A DNA stretch of 64,000 bases from Cellulomonas sp. (GTDB taxonomy: Bacteria; Actinomycetota; Actinomycetes; Actinomycetales; Cellulomonadaceae): assembly GCF_017744555.1 (NCBI RefSeq), contig NZ_JAGIBD010000009.1:60266-124265 (forward strand), written 5' to 3'. Below are positions 8,361 through 16,378 of the stretch, piece after piece; positions within the stretch are counted from its first letter, which is position 1; each line of letters begins with the position of its first letter. Below the pieces are notes generated by a model. That model was not told the DNA's origin and made no database searches. It worked only from the letters and a program-made list of their open reading frames with translations. The translations under genes were made by a program, and so were the position numbers.

Positions 8361-8395
8361 AACCTACGTCAGCGTAGGCTACGCGACCGTAGGTT
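8361..8395. promoter_or_regulatory. Compound palindromic operator upstream of E1 alpha
   Basis: AACCTACG (8361-8368) and CGTAGGTT (8388-8395) form a perfect 8-bp inverted repeat. Inside it CGTAGG (8373-8378) pairs again with the left arm over a TCAG spacer, and CTACG (8379-8383) pairs with the right arm. The site therefore contains two adjacent CCTACG/CGTAGG palindromes nested in a larger one. It lies about 98 bases before the E1 alpha start and after the aminotransferase stop. No adjacent regulator gene is present. The pattern suits a dimeric or tetrameric repressor binding site. Confidence 0.6.
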
Positions 8396-8531
8396 TCTGT
8401 GGAACCGGACGCACAATGCTCGACGAACCGGGTTGTCGGGTCCCTACAGGCTCACCCCGCGGGGCGCCGCAGGCACGCGCAGACCCGCTCGCACGCCGGC
8501 GAGGACGAGTCGTACGAGGCGTTGTCGCAGG

Positions 8532-9599
8532 TCAGCGCGGCGAGGAGTCCGCCGCGACCTCGAGCAGAAGGTCGGTGGCCTCGGGCTCCCCGACGCTGAT
8601 CCGCACGCCGTCGCCGGCGAACGGACGCACCAGCACACCGGCCCGCGCGGACCGCTCCGCGAACGCCGACGACTGGTCGCCGAGCGCGAGCCACACGAAG
8701 TTGGCCTGGCTGTCCGGCACGGTCCAGCCCTGGGCGCGCAGCCCGTCGAGCAGCCGCGTCCGCTCCACGACCAGCTTGTCGACACGGGTCATGAGCTCGC
8801 GCTCCGCGCGCAGCGACGCGAGGGCGGCGAGCTGGGCGACGTGCGAGACCCCGAACGGGGTCGACGCCATGCGGATGCCCGTCGCGAGCCGGGGCCGTGC
8901 GACGGCGTACCCGACCCGCAGACCGGCGAGCCCGTACGCCTTCGAGAACGTGCGCAGCAGCACGACGTTCGCATGCTCCGCGAGCGCGGCGAGCCCGTCG
9001 GCGGCCTCCGGGTCGCGCACGAACTCGACGTACGCCTCGTCGAGCACGACCAGCACGTCCTTGGGCACGGACGCGAGCAGCTCGGCGAGCTCGTCGGCGT
9101 GCACCGCCGGGCCCGTGGGGTTGTTCGGCGTGCAGACGAGGATCACGCGGGTGCGCGGGGTCACGGCCGCCGCGAGCGCGGGCAGGTCGAGACGACCGTC
9201 GGCACCGACCGGCACCGGGACGCCGACCGCACCGGCGAGCGTGATCGCGATGGGGTACGCCTCGAACGACCGCCACGGCATGACGACCTCGTCGCCGCTC
9301 TCGCACACGGCCTGCAGCACGTGCCCGAGCACCGCGACGGACCCGCACCCCGTGACGACCTGCTCGGGGGCGACGAGCAGCGACGCCGCGATCGCCTCGG
9401 TGAGCTCGGTCGCGAACATGTCGGGGTAGCGGTTCACATCCACCGCGGCGTCCGCGACGGCCGCGACGACCGACGGCAGCGGCGGGTACGGGTTCTCGTT
9501 CGACGAGAGCTTGTACGCGGCGGCCCCGACCGGGACCCGGGCGCCGGGGACGTAGGGCGGGAGGTCGGCGAAGGCCCGGCGGAGGGGGACGCGGCTCAC
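8532..9599 (-). CDS. hisC: Histidinol-phosphate / aromatic aminotransferase, class I/II PLP enzyme
   Basis: A 355-residue fold-type I aminotransferase. It shows KLSSNENPYPPLPSV near the N-terminus, the VCTPNNPTGPAV segment, the DEAYVEF segment with the pyridoxal-contacting Asp, and the Schiff-base lysine in RTFSKAYGLAGLRVGY. The C-terminal Arg (GVRISVGEPEATD) would bind substrate carboxylate. HisC makes histidinol phosphate; stand-alone actinobacterial paralogs often act as phenylalanine aminotransferases, and no other his gene is nearby, so aromatic transamination is a real alternative. GTG 9599 was chosen as start because the typical SRVPLRRAFADLPPYVPGA opening begins there; a longer reading adds non-conserved residues. 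Confidence 0.9.
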   Translation of the reverse strand: MSRVPLRRAFADLPPYVPGARVPVGAAAYKLSSNENPYPPLPSVVAAVADAAVDVNRYPDMFATELTEAIAASLLVAPEQVVTGCGSVAVLGHVLQAVCESGDEVVMPWRSFEAYPIAITLAGAVGVPVPVGADGRLDLPALAAAVTPRTRVILVCTPNNPTGPAVHADELAELLASVPKDVLVVLDEAYVEFVRDPEAADGLAALAEHANVVLLRTFSKAYGLAGLRVGYAVARPRLATGIRMASTPFGVSHVAQLAALASLRAERELMTRVDKLVVERTRLLDGLRAQGWTVPDSQANFVWLALGDQSSAFAERSARAGVLVRPFAGDGVRISVGEPEATDLLLEVAADSSPR

Positions 9600-9757
9600 C
9601 GGGACAGCATGCCATCCCGCGGGCGCCGTCCTCGGCGTGCTCGACCGCCCGGGCAACGCCCGTCACCGTCCCCGCCGCCCAGGTTCGGGGCCCGCGACCT
9701 GCAGCGCGCCGGCGGCCACCCGCCCCGGTGCACGGGAGCCCGTGGCAGGATCGCGGC

Positions 9758-10138
9758 ATGGCCTTCGTCCTGCGGGTGCTCATCAACGGCGTCGCGATCT
9801 GGCTCGCGACGCTCGTCCTGTCCGGGCTGGAGATCGTGGGCGGGGACTCGAACTGGGAGACGTTCGCGATCATCCTGCTGATCGCGCTCGTGTTCGGGCT
9901 CGTCAACGCGATCGTGAAGCCGATCGTGGCGTTCATCTCGATCCCGCTGTACATCCTGACTCTCGGCCTGTTCACGCTGGTCGTGAACGCGCTGATGCTG
10001 ATGCTCACCGCGTGGATCACCGAGCAGACGTCGTGGGGCCTGCGGATCGACAACTTCGGCACGGCGGTGCTCGGAGCGCTGATCATCTCGGTCGTGAGCT
10101 TCGTGCTGTCGGTGCTGATCCCCGAGAGCCGGGACTGA
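9758..10138 (+). CDS. Phage-holin-family-like (DUF360/YvlD type) four-helix membrane protein
   Basis: A 126-residue membrane protein with four helices. The opening FVLRVLINGVAIWLA, the middle VFGLVNAIVKPIV and the IPLYILTLGLFTLVVNALML stretch match the widespread small family annotated as phage holin family protein, whose cellular function is unknown and is not phage lysis in most hosts. ATG 9758 is preceded by CAGGAT six bases upstream, so translation may start on a leaderless transcript. It stands alone between convergent or divergent neighbours and is likely monocistronic. Confidence 0.85.
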   Translation: MAFVLRVLINGVAIWLATLVLSGLEIVGGDSNWETFAIILLIALVFGLVNAIVKPIVAFISIPLYILTLGLFTLVVNALMLMLTAWITEQTSWGLRIDNFGTAVLGALIISVVSFVLSVLIPESRD

Positions 10139-10199
10139 CCCTCCGCCGGTCTCACGACCGGCTGGCCCCCTGAGCAACGCGGCGGGCCACCGCCGAGTC

Positions 10200-11738
10200 T
10201 CATGGCGCGTCCGGGACGGGCGCCGGCCGGAGCATCGGCGGCCGGGGTAGACCCGTCGCCGGGTCGGTGCTCACGAGGTCTGGGGCGCGGGTGGCCTGGT
10301 ACTGGAAGGTGGCCGACGTCGTGCCCGGCGGCCCGAGCACCTCGCCGAGCGCGTCGTCGAACCCGCGCAGCGCCGGGTTCCCGTCCATCGCCTGGTGCGC
10401 GCCGTCGACCGTCTCGACGTACGCGCTGATCGCGTGCGACTCGTCGGGCCTCGGCACCCCGCCGTCCGCGGTCGGCGCGAGGTCGCGACGAAGGATCACC
10501 GTGTCGCGCGTCGGACGGTCGGGCTCCCCGTCCGTCTGCGGGACGACGTCCTCGCCGTGCCGGACATGGAGCGTCGCGACGCCCGCCGGGACCCGCACGG
10601 GGATGTCCGGCGACCCGGCCGTGACGACCGCCCGCACGTCGAACAGCCCCACGCTCATCGCGGCGACCTTCATCGCGACCATGCCGCCCTGGCTGTGCCC
10701 GGCCAGCGCGACGGGTTCGTCGGGCGGGATGCCTGCCTGCCGCATGGCCTCGACGACGGCGGTCGACATGTCGTCGGGCAGGCCGGCCATGAGCCGCAGG
10801 TTGGTCGTGAGGTCGGTGGGTGCGGCGGCGTTGACGGACCATGTCTCGGTGCCCGGGATCTCGACCGCCCAGCTCCGGGTCCCGTCCGGGTGGTCGAGGC
10901 GCTGGATCGTGATGGCACCGTCCGGCGTCCCCGCGGCGCCGCCGTGCGGAGGGCTGTACGTGCTGCGGACGTTGCGCAGCAGGTCCGCGGCGTCTCGTGG
11001 GGTGGCGAGCCGTGGCGGGCGCCCCCGTGCCAGGACGACCGTCGGCCCGGCGGGCGGGAGGGCGCCCGCGACGGCCCGGGCGACGACCGGCACCCCGTCC
11101 CGCAGGGGCAGGCCGAGGTGGCCGGCGAGCGCGATCAGGTAGGCGGCGAGCGCGTCGACGGCGACCTCGGTGCGGCCGTCGGCGAGCAGCCTCCCGGGCG
11201 CGTCGGCGAGGTCGCGTTCGAGCGCCACCACGAGGGCGCCGGGGTCCCGCTCCCGGAGGGCCGTCAGGACGCCGTGCAGCACGGCTCCGTCGCGGAGCGC
11301 GGCGACCCCCGCGGTGACCAGCGCGGCGCTCGTCATGAACCCCGACCGGGCCGTGCTTGCCGCACCCGCTTCGGCGGCGGACCGGGCCAGTCGGTGCACC
11401 CACGACTCGGCGTGGTCGTACACGCCGACGACGCGCCGGAGCCGGCCGGCCAGGTCGCGCAGCTCGTCGGCGACGCGCTCGGGAGCGACCGGCCCGGTGC
11501 GCGCGGCCGCCAGGGCGTCCACGGCGAGGACCGCCTCCGCATGGTGCGCGATCAGCTGACCGACCGCGGCGCGTCGGGCGGCGTCGACCGCAGCGGACGC
11601 GTCGTCGAGCCGCCGCGCCGCGGACTCGAGCACGTCGACGGCGTGCGCGAGGTCGTCGAGGTCGGTGCGCGTCGCGCCGCGCCCACCCAGGACCTCGTAC
11701 CCCGACCCCCATCCCGGGGCCAGCGTCACCAGCTCCAC
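10200..11738 (-). CDS. Alpha/beta hydrolase with long N-terminal helical region
   Basis: A 512-residue protein read from GTG 11738. The first roughly 230 residues are Ala/Arg/Asp-rich and predicted helical (repeated SAARRLDDASAAVDAARR-like turns), similar to the helical regions attached to type VII-associated proteins. The C-terminal half carries a lipase-type nucleophile elbow, GHSQGG, in ALAGHSQGGMVAMKVAAMS, followed by VVTAGSP and a late HAISAYVETVDG with a plausible catalytic His. It overlaps the upstream WXG100-like gene by 13 bases. No signal peptide is present. An esterase activity is likely; export by a type VII-like route is an inference from its partner. Confidence 0.75.
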   Translation of the reverse strand: MELVTLAPGWGSGYEVLGGRGATRTDLDDLAHAVDVLESAARRLDDASAAVDAARRAAVGQLIAHHAEAVLAVDALAAARTGPVAPERVADELRDLAGRLRRVVGVYDHAESWVHRLARSAAEAGAASTARSGFMTSAALVTAGVAALRDGAVLHGVLTALRERDPGALVVALERDLADAPGRLLADGRTEVAVDALAAYLIALAGHLGLPLRDGVPVVARAVAGALPPAGPTVVLARGRPPRLATPRDAADLLRNVRSTYSPPHGGAAGTPDGAITIQRLDHPDGTRSWAVEIPGTETWSVNAAAPTDLTTNLRLMAGLPDDMSTAVVEAMRQAGIPPDEPVALAGHSQGGMVAMKVAAMSVGLFDVRAVVTAGSPDIPVRVPAGVATLHVRHGEDVVPQTDGEPDRPTRDTVILRRDLAPTADGGVPRPDESHAISAYVETVDGAHQAMDGNPALRGFDDALGEVLGPPGTTSATFQYQATRAPDLVSTDPATGLPRPPMLRPAPVPDAP

Positions 11739-11971
11739 GCCCCTGCCCGAACGCCCGCTCCGACGGCCACGTCGAGCGCCGCGACGGACGGGACGGCGTG
11801 CTCGACAGCGGTGCGAACGGCGGTCACGTGAGCGAGGGCGTCGCCGAGCGCGGCCCGGTAGCGGTCGGCCGCGTCCGACACCCACGGCACCTGCTGCGCG
11901 TGGGCGAGCGCGCGGCGGGCGGCGTCGACGTCGTCGAGCGCGCGAGCGAGGTGGGGTCCGGTCCGATCCAT
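11726..11971 (-). CDS. Small WXG100-like helical protein coupled to the hydrolase
   Basis: An 81-residue protein overlapping the hydrolase start by 13 bases, so translationally coupled. It is almost entirely helical, with a central turn VPWVSDAADRYRAAL: Trp30 followed by a S-D-A-A-x-x-Y/F-R pattern, which is the hallmark arrangement of WXG100/ESX-related proteins (W-x-G or variant then AAxxYR). The length and two-helix layout also fit. The strict WxG is replaced by WVS. I infer an ESX-like partner or chaperone for the following protein; an unrelated small helical protein cannot be excluded. Confidence 0.65.
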   Translation of the reverse strand: MDRTGPHLARALDDVDAARRALAHAQQVPWVSDAADRYRAALGDALAHVTAVRTAVEHAVPSVAALDVAVGAGVRAGAWSW

Positions 11972-12110
11972 GGCCGGGACGCTAGGGCGCCCGTCGACCG
12001 ACGCGGGGGGACGCCGGAGGAACCGGTGCGGGGAGTGTTCCGACGAAGGGCTGTGGACGCGTCAGCGGTGCGCGCGCCCCGCGCCGACCGCCCCGCTCGA
12101 GGCCGCACCG

Positions 12111-12178
12111 ACGCCGACACCGACGCCCGCACCGACGTCCACGCCGACACAGACGCCCGCACCGACGTCCACGCCGAC
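12111..12178. repeat. 30-bp tandem repeat
   Basis: 12111-12140 and 12141-12170 are 29/30 identical, and the first eight bases of a third copy follow at 12171-12178; the tract then degrades into GACGACGAC triplets to about 12207. In one plus-strand frame it would read alternating Thr-Pro, as in glycoside hydrolase linkers, but no gene surrounds it. It lies 16-112 bases past the stop of the minus-strand membrane-protein gene. Confidence 0.8.
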
Positions 12179-12222
12179 GTCCACGCCCACGCCGACGACG
12201 ACGACGAGCCTCGCGCGACGCC

Positions 12223-12777
12223 CTACCGTCGCTGCCACCACGCCTCGGCCGGCCGCGACCGCACCAACCCCGCCGCCAGCATCGCCCCGACGATCGCCAC
12301 GACCCGCAGCACGTCGCCACCCGCCAGCGACGCCCCAGACACGAGCACCGCCCCCACGGTCAGCACCTGCGCCCCGGCCTGCAGCAGCGCCACGTCCCGC
12401 AGCATCGCACCGAGCACGGCCACCTCGACCCGACCGCGCGTCGACGTCCGGGCGGCCACGGCGGCGCACCACAGGACCAGGTGGACGAGCAGCACGAGCG
12501 CCATGAGCGCGAGCAGGGGCGGCGGCCCGACGATCAGCACCCGCAACCCGACGAGCCCGACGAGCAGGCCGGGCAGCACCGCTCGCGGCCGGGCGGCGGT
12601 GGCCACGACGAGCGCGCCGAACCCGCCGAGCACGACAGCGGGCGGCACCGCACCCACGGTCGTGAACGCGACGAGGACCAGCAGCCCGCCGAACACCCCC
12701 AGCGCCACACGCAGCCCGAGCCCGGACACGCAACGGCCGATGCGGACGTCGACCTCCGGTGCGACCGGGTGCCTCAT
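12223..12777 (-). CDS. Membrane protein, last gene of the DUF4129/MoxR/DUF58 operon
   Basis: A 184-residue protein whose ATG overlaps the stop of the DUF58 gene (ATGA at 12774-12777). After about 20 polar residues it is nearly all hydrophobic, with five or six predicted helices and a final positively charged PAEAWWQRR end. I do not recognise a family. In related operons this place is often taken by a transglutaminase-type membrane protein; the soluble catalytic domain is absent here, so this might be a stand-alone membrane part of the same machine. That link is inferred from gene order only. Confidence 0.75.
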   Translation of the reverse strand: MRHPVAPEVDVRIGRCVSGLGLRVALGVFGGLLVLVAFTTVGAVPPAVVLGGFGALVVATAARPRAVLPGLLVGLVGLRVLIVGPPPLLALMALVLLVHLVLWCAAVAARTSTRGRVEVAVLGAMLRDVALLQAGAQVLTVGAVLVSGASLAGGDVLRVVAIVGAMLAAGLVRSRPAEAWWQRR

Positions 12778-14063
12778 CGGGACCCCGCCCCCGCCCGCCG
12801 CCGGGCGCCGCGCGCGAGCGTCGCCAGGGCGATCTCGGGTGCCTCCCGCCAGGTCACGACCTCGACGTCCCGGTCGGCCAGGTCGGCGAGCCGGTCCTCG
12901 CGGGCCAGCGCGATGAGCCGGACGGCGATGCGCTCGCGTTCGCCGAGGTGCCGCACGTGCAGGGTCGGCAGCACGTCGACCGCGAGCACCCGGTGGCCGA
13001 GGTGCCGCCACTGCGCGGCGGCCAGCGCGGCCTCGTCGTCCAGGAACGTCGAGAACACGCACACGAGCGCGCCGGACGGAAGCCGTGGCGCGCGCACCCG
13101 CAGAGCGGGCTCCCCCTGCGGCCGGGTGACCGCGAGCGCGTGCCGGATCCGGTCGAGCTGCCGTCGCCCGCCGCCGGGCGGGAGGGGCCGTCGGCGGGTG
13201 CCGAGGTCGTCGAGCCCGACGCGGTCGCCCTGGCCGAGGTACGCCTCGGCGACCGACGCCGCCGCTCCCCGGGCGAGGTCGAGCGACGTCGGGTCCTGCG
13301 CGCGCGGCGGGACCGGGCCGCGCCATGTGAGGGGGTCGGGGCCGACGTCGTCGCGCGAGTCCAGCACGAGCACCACGACGGCCTCCGCGAGCGCGTGCTC
13401 CCGGCGCACGTAGAGCTCGGTGAGGTCGGGCGAGCGTCGGGCGGTGACCCGCCAGTCCACACGGCGCAGCCGGTCGCCGGGCGTGAACGGGTGCACGTCG
13501 CGCAGCCCGCCGCCCTCGCCGGGACGGCGGGACTCGTGGGCACCGGTGAGCCCGCGCAGCCGGGGCGGCAGCGGGAGCGCGCCGAGCGCCCGCCGGCCGG
13601 GCAGCACCACCGTCTCGCGCGTCGAGGGCGGGGTCGGGACGGAGACGCTCGCGGCGCCGGCGCCGATGCCCTGCGCGTCGACGGTGGCGACCTCCTGCAG
13701 GCCCGTCCGCACGGTCCGCACCACGAGCGGCAGCCGGCGGGTGCCCCGGACCGCGACGAGCACCTCCGCGAGCTCGCGACCGCCGCGGCGCAGCCCCACG
13801 AGCACCCCGGGGACGCCGTCGGGCGCGGCCACCTCGACGACCGACTCGATCCGTCCCGGCTGGGGCACGCCCTCGGACGCGGTGAGCCGCACGGACACGC
13901 CGGCCACTGGCCGACGACGCCAGTCCCACACCCCTGCGACGAGCGGCGCGGCGCCCAGCACCGCGACGTCGGCACGTCCGGTCAGGGCGCCGCCGGCGAG
14001 CAGCAGCGCGCCGACGGCCACCGAACCGGCCGCCGCCCGCGTCCTGGGCCAGCGAGCGCTCAC
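12774..14063 (-). CDS. DUF58 domain protein (MoxR-associated)
   Basis: A 429-residue protein starting at GTG 14063, overlapping the MoxR stop (GTGA). Two helices lie near residues 12-45. The DUF58 core is around 190-300, with the signature DVHPFTPGDRLRRVDWRVTARR and YVRREH, followed by a von Willebrand A-like section beginning VVLVLDSRDDVG. DUF58 proteins work together with MoxR AAA+ ATPases in envelope-related or chaperone-like complexes; the biochemical role is not settled. Its position directly after moxR in a five-gene coupled operon strongly supports the assignment. Confidence 0.92.
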   Translation of the reverse strand: MSARWPRTRAAAGSVAVGALLLAGGALTGRADVAVLGAAPLVAGVWDWRRRPVAGVSVRLTASEGVPQPGRIESVVEVAAPDGVPGVLVGLRRGGRELAEVLVAVRGTRRLPLVVRTVRTGLQEVATVDAQGIGAGAASVSVPTPPSTRETVVLPGRRALGALPLPPRLRGLTGAHESRRPGEGGGLRDVHPFTPGDRLRRVDWRVTARRSPDLTELYVRREHALAEAVVVLVLDSRDDVGPDPLTWRGPVPPRAQDPTSLDLARGAAASVAEAYLGQGDRVGLDDLGTRRRPLPPGGGRRQLDRIRHALAVTRPQGEPALRVRAPRLPSGALVCVFSTFLDDEAALAAAQWRHLGHRVLAVDVLPTLHVRHLGERERIAVRLIALAREDRLADLADRDVEVVTWREAPEIALATLARGARRRAGAGSR

Positions 14064-15052
14064 ACCGTGTCCCCGACGGGTGCTTGCCGCGTCGTCGTCG
14101 GCCCCGCGACCCGCCGCAGCATGTCGGCGACGAGCCGCTGCGGTGCGAGCCCCGCCGCCCACGCCTGCGGCGTGAGGGACAGCCGGTGCGCGAGCGCGGG
14201 CACCGCGACGGCCTTGACGTCCTCGGGCGTGACGAAGTCGCGGCCGTGCAGCACCGCGAGGGCACGCGCGACGAGCACGAGCGCCTGCGACCCGCGCGGC
14301 GACGCACCGATCTCGACCGCCTCCTCGGCCCGCGTGGCGGCGGCGAGGTCGACGCAGTACCGCAGGATGTCGTCGTCGACGTCGACGGCCTCGACCCCGG
14401 CCTGCATGCGCAGCAGCGTCGCGGCGTCCACGACTGTCCGGACGGTCGCGACCTCCTGCCGCCGGGCGAGCCGCCGCGACAGCACGTCGACCTCCGCGGC
14501 CGGCTCGGGGTAGCCGACGGCGAGCCGCACCATGAACCGGTCGAGCTGCGCCTCGGGCAGCGGGTACGTGCCTTCGTACTCCACGGGGTTCGAGGTGGCG
14601 ACCACGTGGAACGGGTCGAGCAGCGGGTACGTGCGCCCGTCGACGGTGACCTGCCGCTCGGCCATCGCCTCGAGCAGCGCGGACTGGGTCTTCGGGGCGG
14701 TGCGGTTGATCTCGTCGGCGAGCAACAGCCCCGCGAACACCGGCCCGGGGCGGAACTGGAACTGCGTGGTCGCCGGGTCGAACACGCTCGACCCGGTGAT
14801 GTCCGACGGCAGCAGGTCCGGCGTGCACTGGACCCGCCGGAACTCGAGCCCGAGCGCGGTGGCGAGCGACCGCGCGGCGAGCGTCTTGCCCAGGCCCGGG
14901 ACGTCCTCGAACAGCACGTGCCCGCCCGCGAGCACCGCCGCGAGCGCCGTCTCGAGCGGCTCGCGCATCCCCACGACCACCGTCGCGACCTCGTCGAGCA
15001 CGGCCCGGCCGTGCGCGGCGACCTCGGCGACGGACAGCGGGGTGACGGTCAT
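14060..15052 (-). CDS. moxR: MoxR-family AAA+ ATPase
   Basis: A 330-residue AAA_3 protein. The Walker A is atypical for generic AAA but usual for MoxR: GGHVLFEDVPGLGKT at about 44-58. Walker B reads LLLADEINRTAPKTQSALLEAM, sensor 1 is in VVATSNPVEYEGTYPLPEA, and sensor 2 follows in the C-terminal helical lid (ASPRGSQALVLVARAL). It overlaps both neighbours (ATGA upstream at 15049-15052, GTGA downstream at 14060-14063). MoxR ATPases are thought to act as chaperones for partner proteins such as DUF58 or VWA proteins encoded beside them. Confidence 0.95.
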   Translation of the reverse strand: MTVTPLSVAEVAAHGRAVLDEVATVVVGMREPLETALAAVLAGGHVLFEDVPGLGKTLAARSLATALGLEFRRVQCTPDLLPSDITGSSVFDPATTQFQFRPGPVFAGLLLADEINRTAPKTQSALLEAMAERQVTVDGRTYPLLDPFHVVATSNPVEYEGTYPLPEAQLDRFMVRLAVGYPEPAAEVDVLSRRLARRQEVATVRTVVDAATLLRMQAGVEAVDVDDDILRYCVDLAAATRAEEAVEIGASPRGSQALVLVARALAVLHGRDFVTPEDVKAVAVPALAHRLSLTPQAWAAGLAPQRLVADMLRRVAGPTTTRQAPVGDTV

Positions 15053-15543
15053 GGGGTGCTCCCGGGGGTCGTGGTGCGGCGGGTGCCGAGTGCTTCGAGG
15101 ACGTCGAGGGTGTGCCTGACGTCCGGCAGCGAGGGCAGGGGCGACGAGAAGCGGGTGAGCGTGGCGAACGCACGCGACCCGACGAGCTCCCGGACGGCGT
15201 CGTCGTCCTCGGGGACCCCCAGGCGCAGGCCGTGCCGGGCCAGCCGGGCCGTCGCGACGACCCGCAGCCGACGCAGCACCCACTCGCCGACCCGCTTGTC
15301 GCGGCCGACCATCGTCCACGCGAGGTCCTGCACGTCACCCCGGACGCCGTGCAGGCGCGGCTGCGGCGGACGCGCCCACCGGGGCTCGGGCTCGGCGTCG
15401 ATGCGCAGCAGGACGACGACGAGCGCGGCACCCGCGAGCCCGACGAGCACCGGCGACCAGGAACGCAGTCCGCCGAACCACGTCCCCCCGGCGAGCAGCG
15501 CGAACGCGGCGAGCGGCTGCCAGCGGCGCTCCCACCAGCTCAT
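15049..15543 (-). CDS. Uncharacterised membrane-anchored protein in MoxR operon
   Basis: A 164-residue protein with two N-terminal helices (about residues 9-26 and 31-47) and a soluble C-terminal domain (50-164) containing DVQDLAWTMVGRDKRVGEWVLRRLR. Starts at ATG 15543 overlapping the DUF4129 stop and ends overlapping moxR. This gene place, between a DUF4129 protein and MoxR, is conserved in many actinobacteria, but no function is known to me. Confidence 0.85.
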   Translation of the reverse strand: MSWWERRWQPLAAFALLAGGTWFGGLRSWSPVLVGLAGAALVVVLLRIDAEPEPRWARPPQPRLHGVRGDVQDLAWTMVGRDKRVGEWVLRRLRVVATARLARHGLRLGVPEDDDAVRELVGSRAFATLTRFSSPLPSLPDVRHTLDVLEALGTRRTTTPGSTP

Positions 15544-16259
15544 CGGTGCGCCCCCTCGCGCCGGTCGGCCAGGCCGTTCGCGATCGTCGCGAGGCTGGTG
15601 CGGGCACGCGCCACGTCGTCGGCGGTCAGCGGGTGCCGGCTGTACCGGGCGGCCAGGTAGAGGTCGAGCAGCGTGCGGGTGGCGGCCGGGTCGGCGCTCG
15701 TCGCGTCGAGCACGTCGACCGTGAACTCCGTGGCCGTCTCCGCCCGGTCACGGACCAGCCCGCCCGACGCCGCCGCGTGCTCGAGCGCGACCCACGCCGC
15801 GATCACCGCGTCGCCCGGCGGCTGCTCGTCGTCGAGCTCCTGCGTGGCCCGGCGCACGCCGTGCTGCATCGCGGGCACCCAGCGGTCGTCCACGTCGTCG
15901 GACGCCACGGACGGCGGGGACTCGTCCGTGGCGAGGGGGGCGAGGTGCGCCCGCAGGAGCTGGGTGAGCCACCGGACGAGCACGAGCAGCAGCACGACGA
16001 CGACCAGCGTGCCCAGCACGAGCACCACGAACGTGACCCACGGCGACGCGGTCGCCTCGCCGGACGGCGTCGGGGCGTGCGTGACGAGCGGGCCGGGCGT
16101 CCGTCGTGCCTCCGCGACGAGCGGGTCGTCCGGGCCGGGCGGGCCGGTGCTCCGGACGTCCAGCGACCACGGTCCGGCCGCAGCCGACGCCAGCACGGTG
16201 AGGACGACGAGCGCGCCCACACCGGGGACGGCGGCCGGCATGCGGCGGGGCTGCGCCAC
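15540..16259 (-). CDS. DUF4129 domain membrane protein, first gene of MoxR operon
   Basis: A 239-residue protein starting at GTG 16259 with GAGGAG six bases before it. It has a signal-like helix (about 12-30), an external Pro-rich stretch, a second long helix (about 75-97, VTFVVLVLGTLVVVVLLLVL) and a cytoplasmic DUF4129 region: AVIAAWVALEHAAA, ETATEFTVDVL, and the closing LYLAARYSRHPLTADDVARA. DUF4129 is typically found fused or adjacent to transglutaminase-like proteins in MoxR operons. First gene of the coupled set. Confidence 0.9.
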   Translation of the reverse strand: MAQPRRMPAAVPGVGALVVLTVLASAAAGPWSLDVRSTGPPGPDDPLVAEARRTPGPLVTHAPTPSGEATASPWVTFVVLVLGTLVVVVLLLVLVRWLTQLLRAHLAPLATDESPPSVASDDVDDRWVPAMQHGVRRATQELDDEQPPGDAVIAAWVALEHAAASGGLVRDRAETATEFTVDVLDATSADPAATRTLLDLYLAARYSRHPLTADDVARARTSLATIANGLADRREGAHR

Positions 16260-16280
16260 AGGGGCTCCTCGGCGGACGGT

Positions 16281-16312
16281 CGGACCCGTCGGGTCCGCGT
16301 CCAGCCAGGCTA
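16281..16312 (-). promoter_or_regulatory. Promoter and palindrome of the DUF4129/MoxR operon
   Basis: On the minus strand TAGCCT at 16312-16307 is a good actinobacterial -10. Just downstream, CGGACCCG-T-CGGGTCCG (16281-16297) is a perfect 17-bp palindrome located at or just after the expected transcription start, suggesting an operator or a 5' hairpin. Confidence 0.45.
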
Positions 16313-16378
16313 CTGACGCACCGCTCCCACCGTGGACCGGCGCCGCAGCGTCGGGAGGGGCGATGGGATGATGGGCGC

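Noticed and set aside
9758..10138. Prophage remnant suggested by the phage-holin-family name
   Set aside because: This small family is a common chromosomal membrane protein and no other phage gene is near.
11970..12506. Plus-strand frame with Thr-Pro repeats resembling a cellulase linker
   Set aside because: No catalytic or binding domain on either side; the right half is the antisense of the 184-residue membrane protein.
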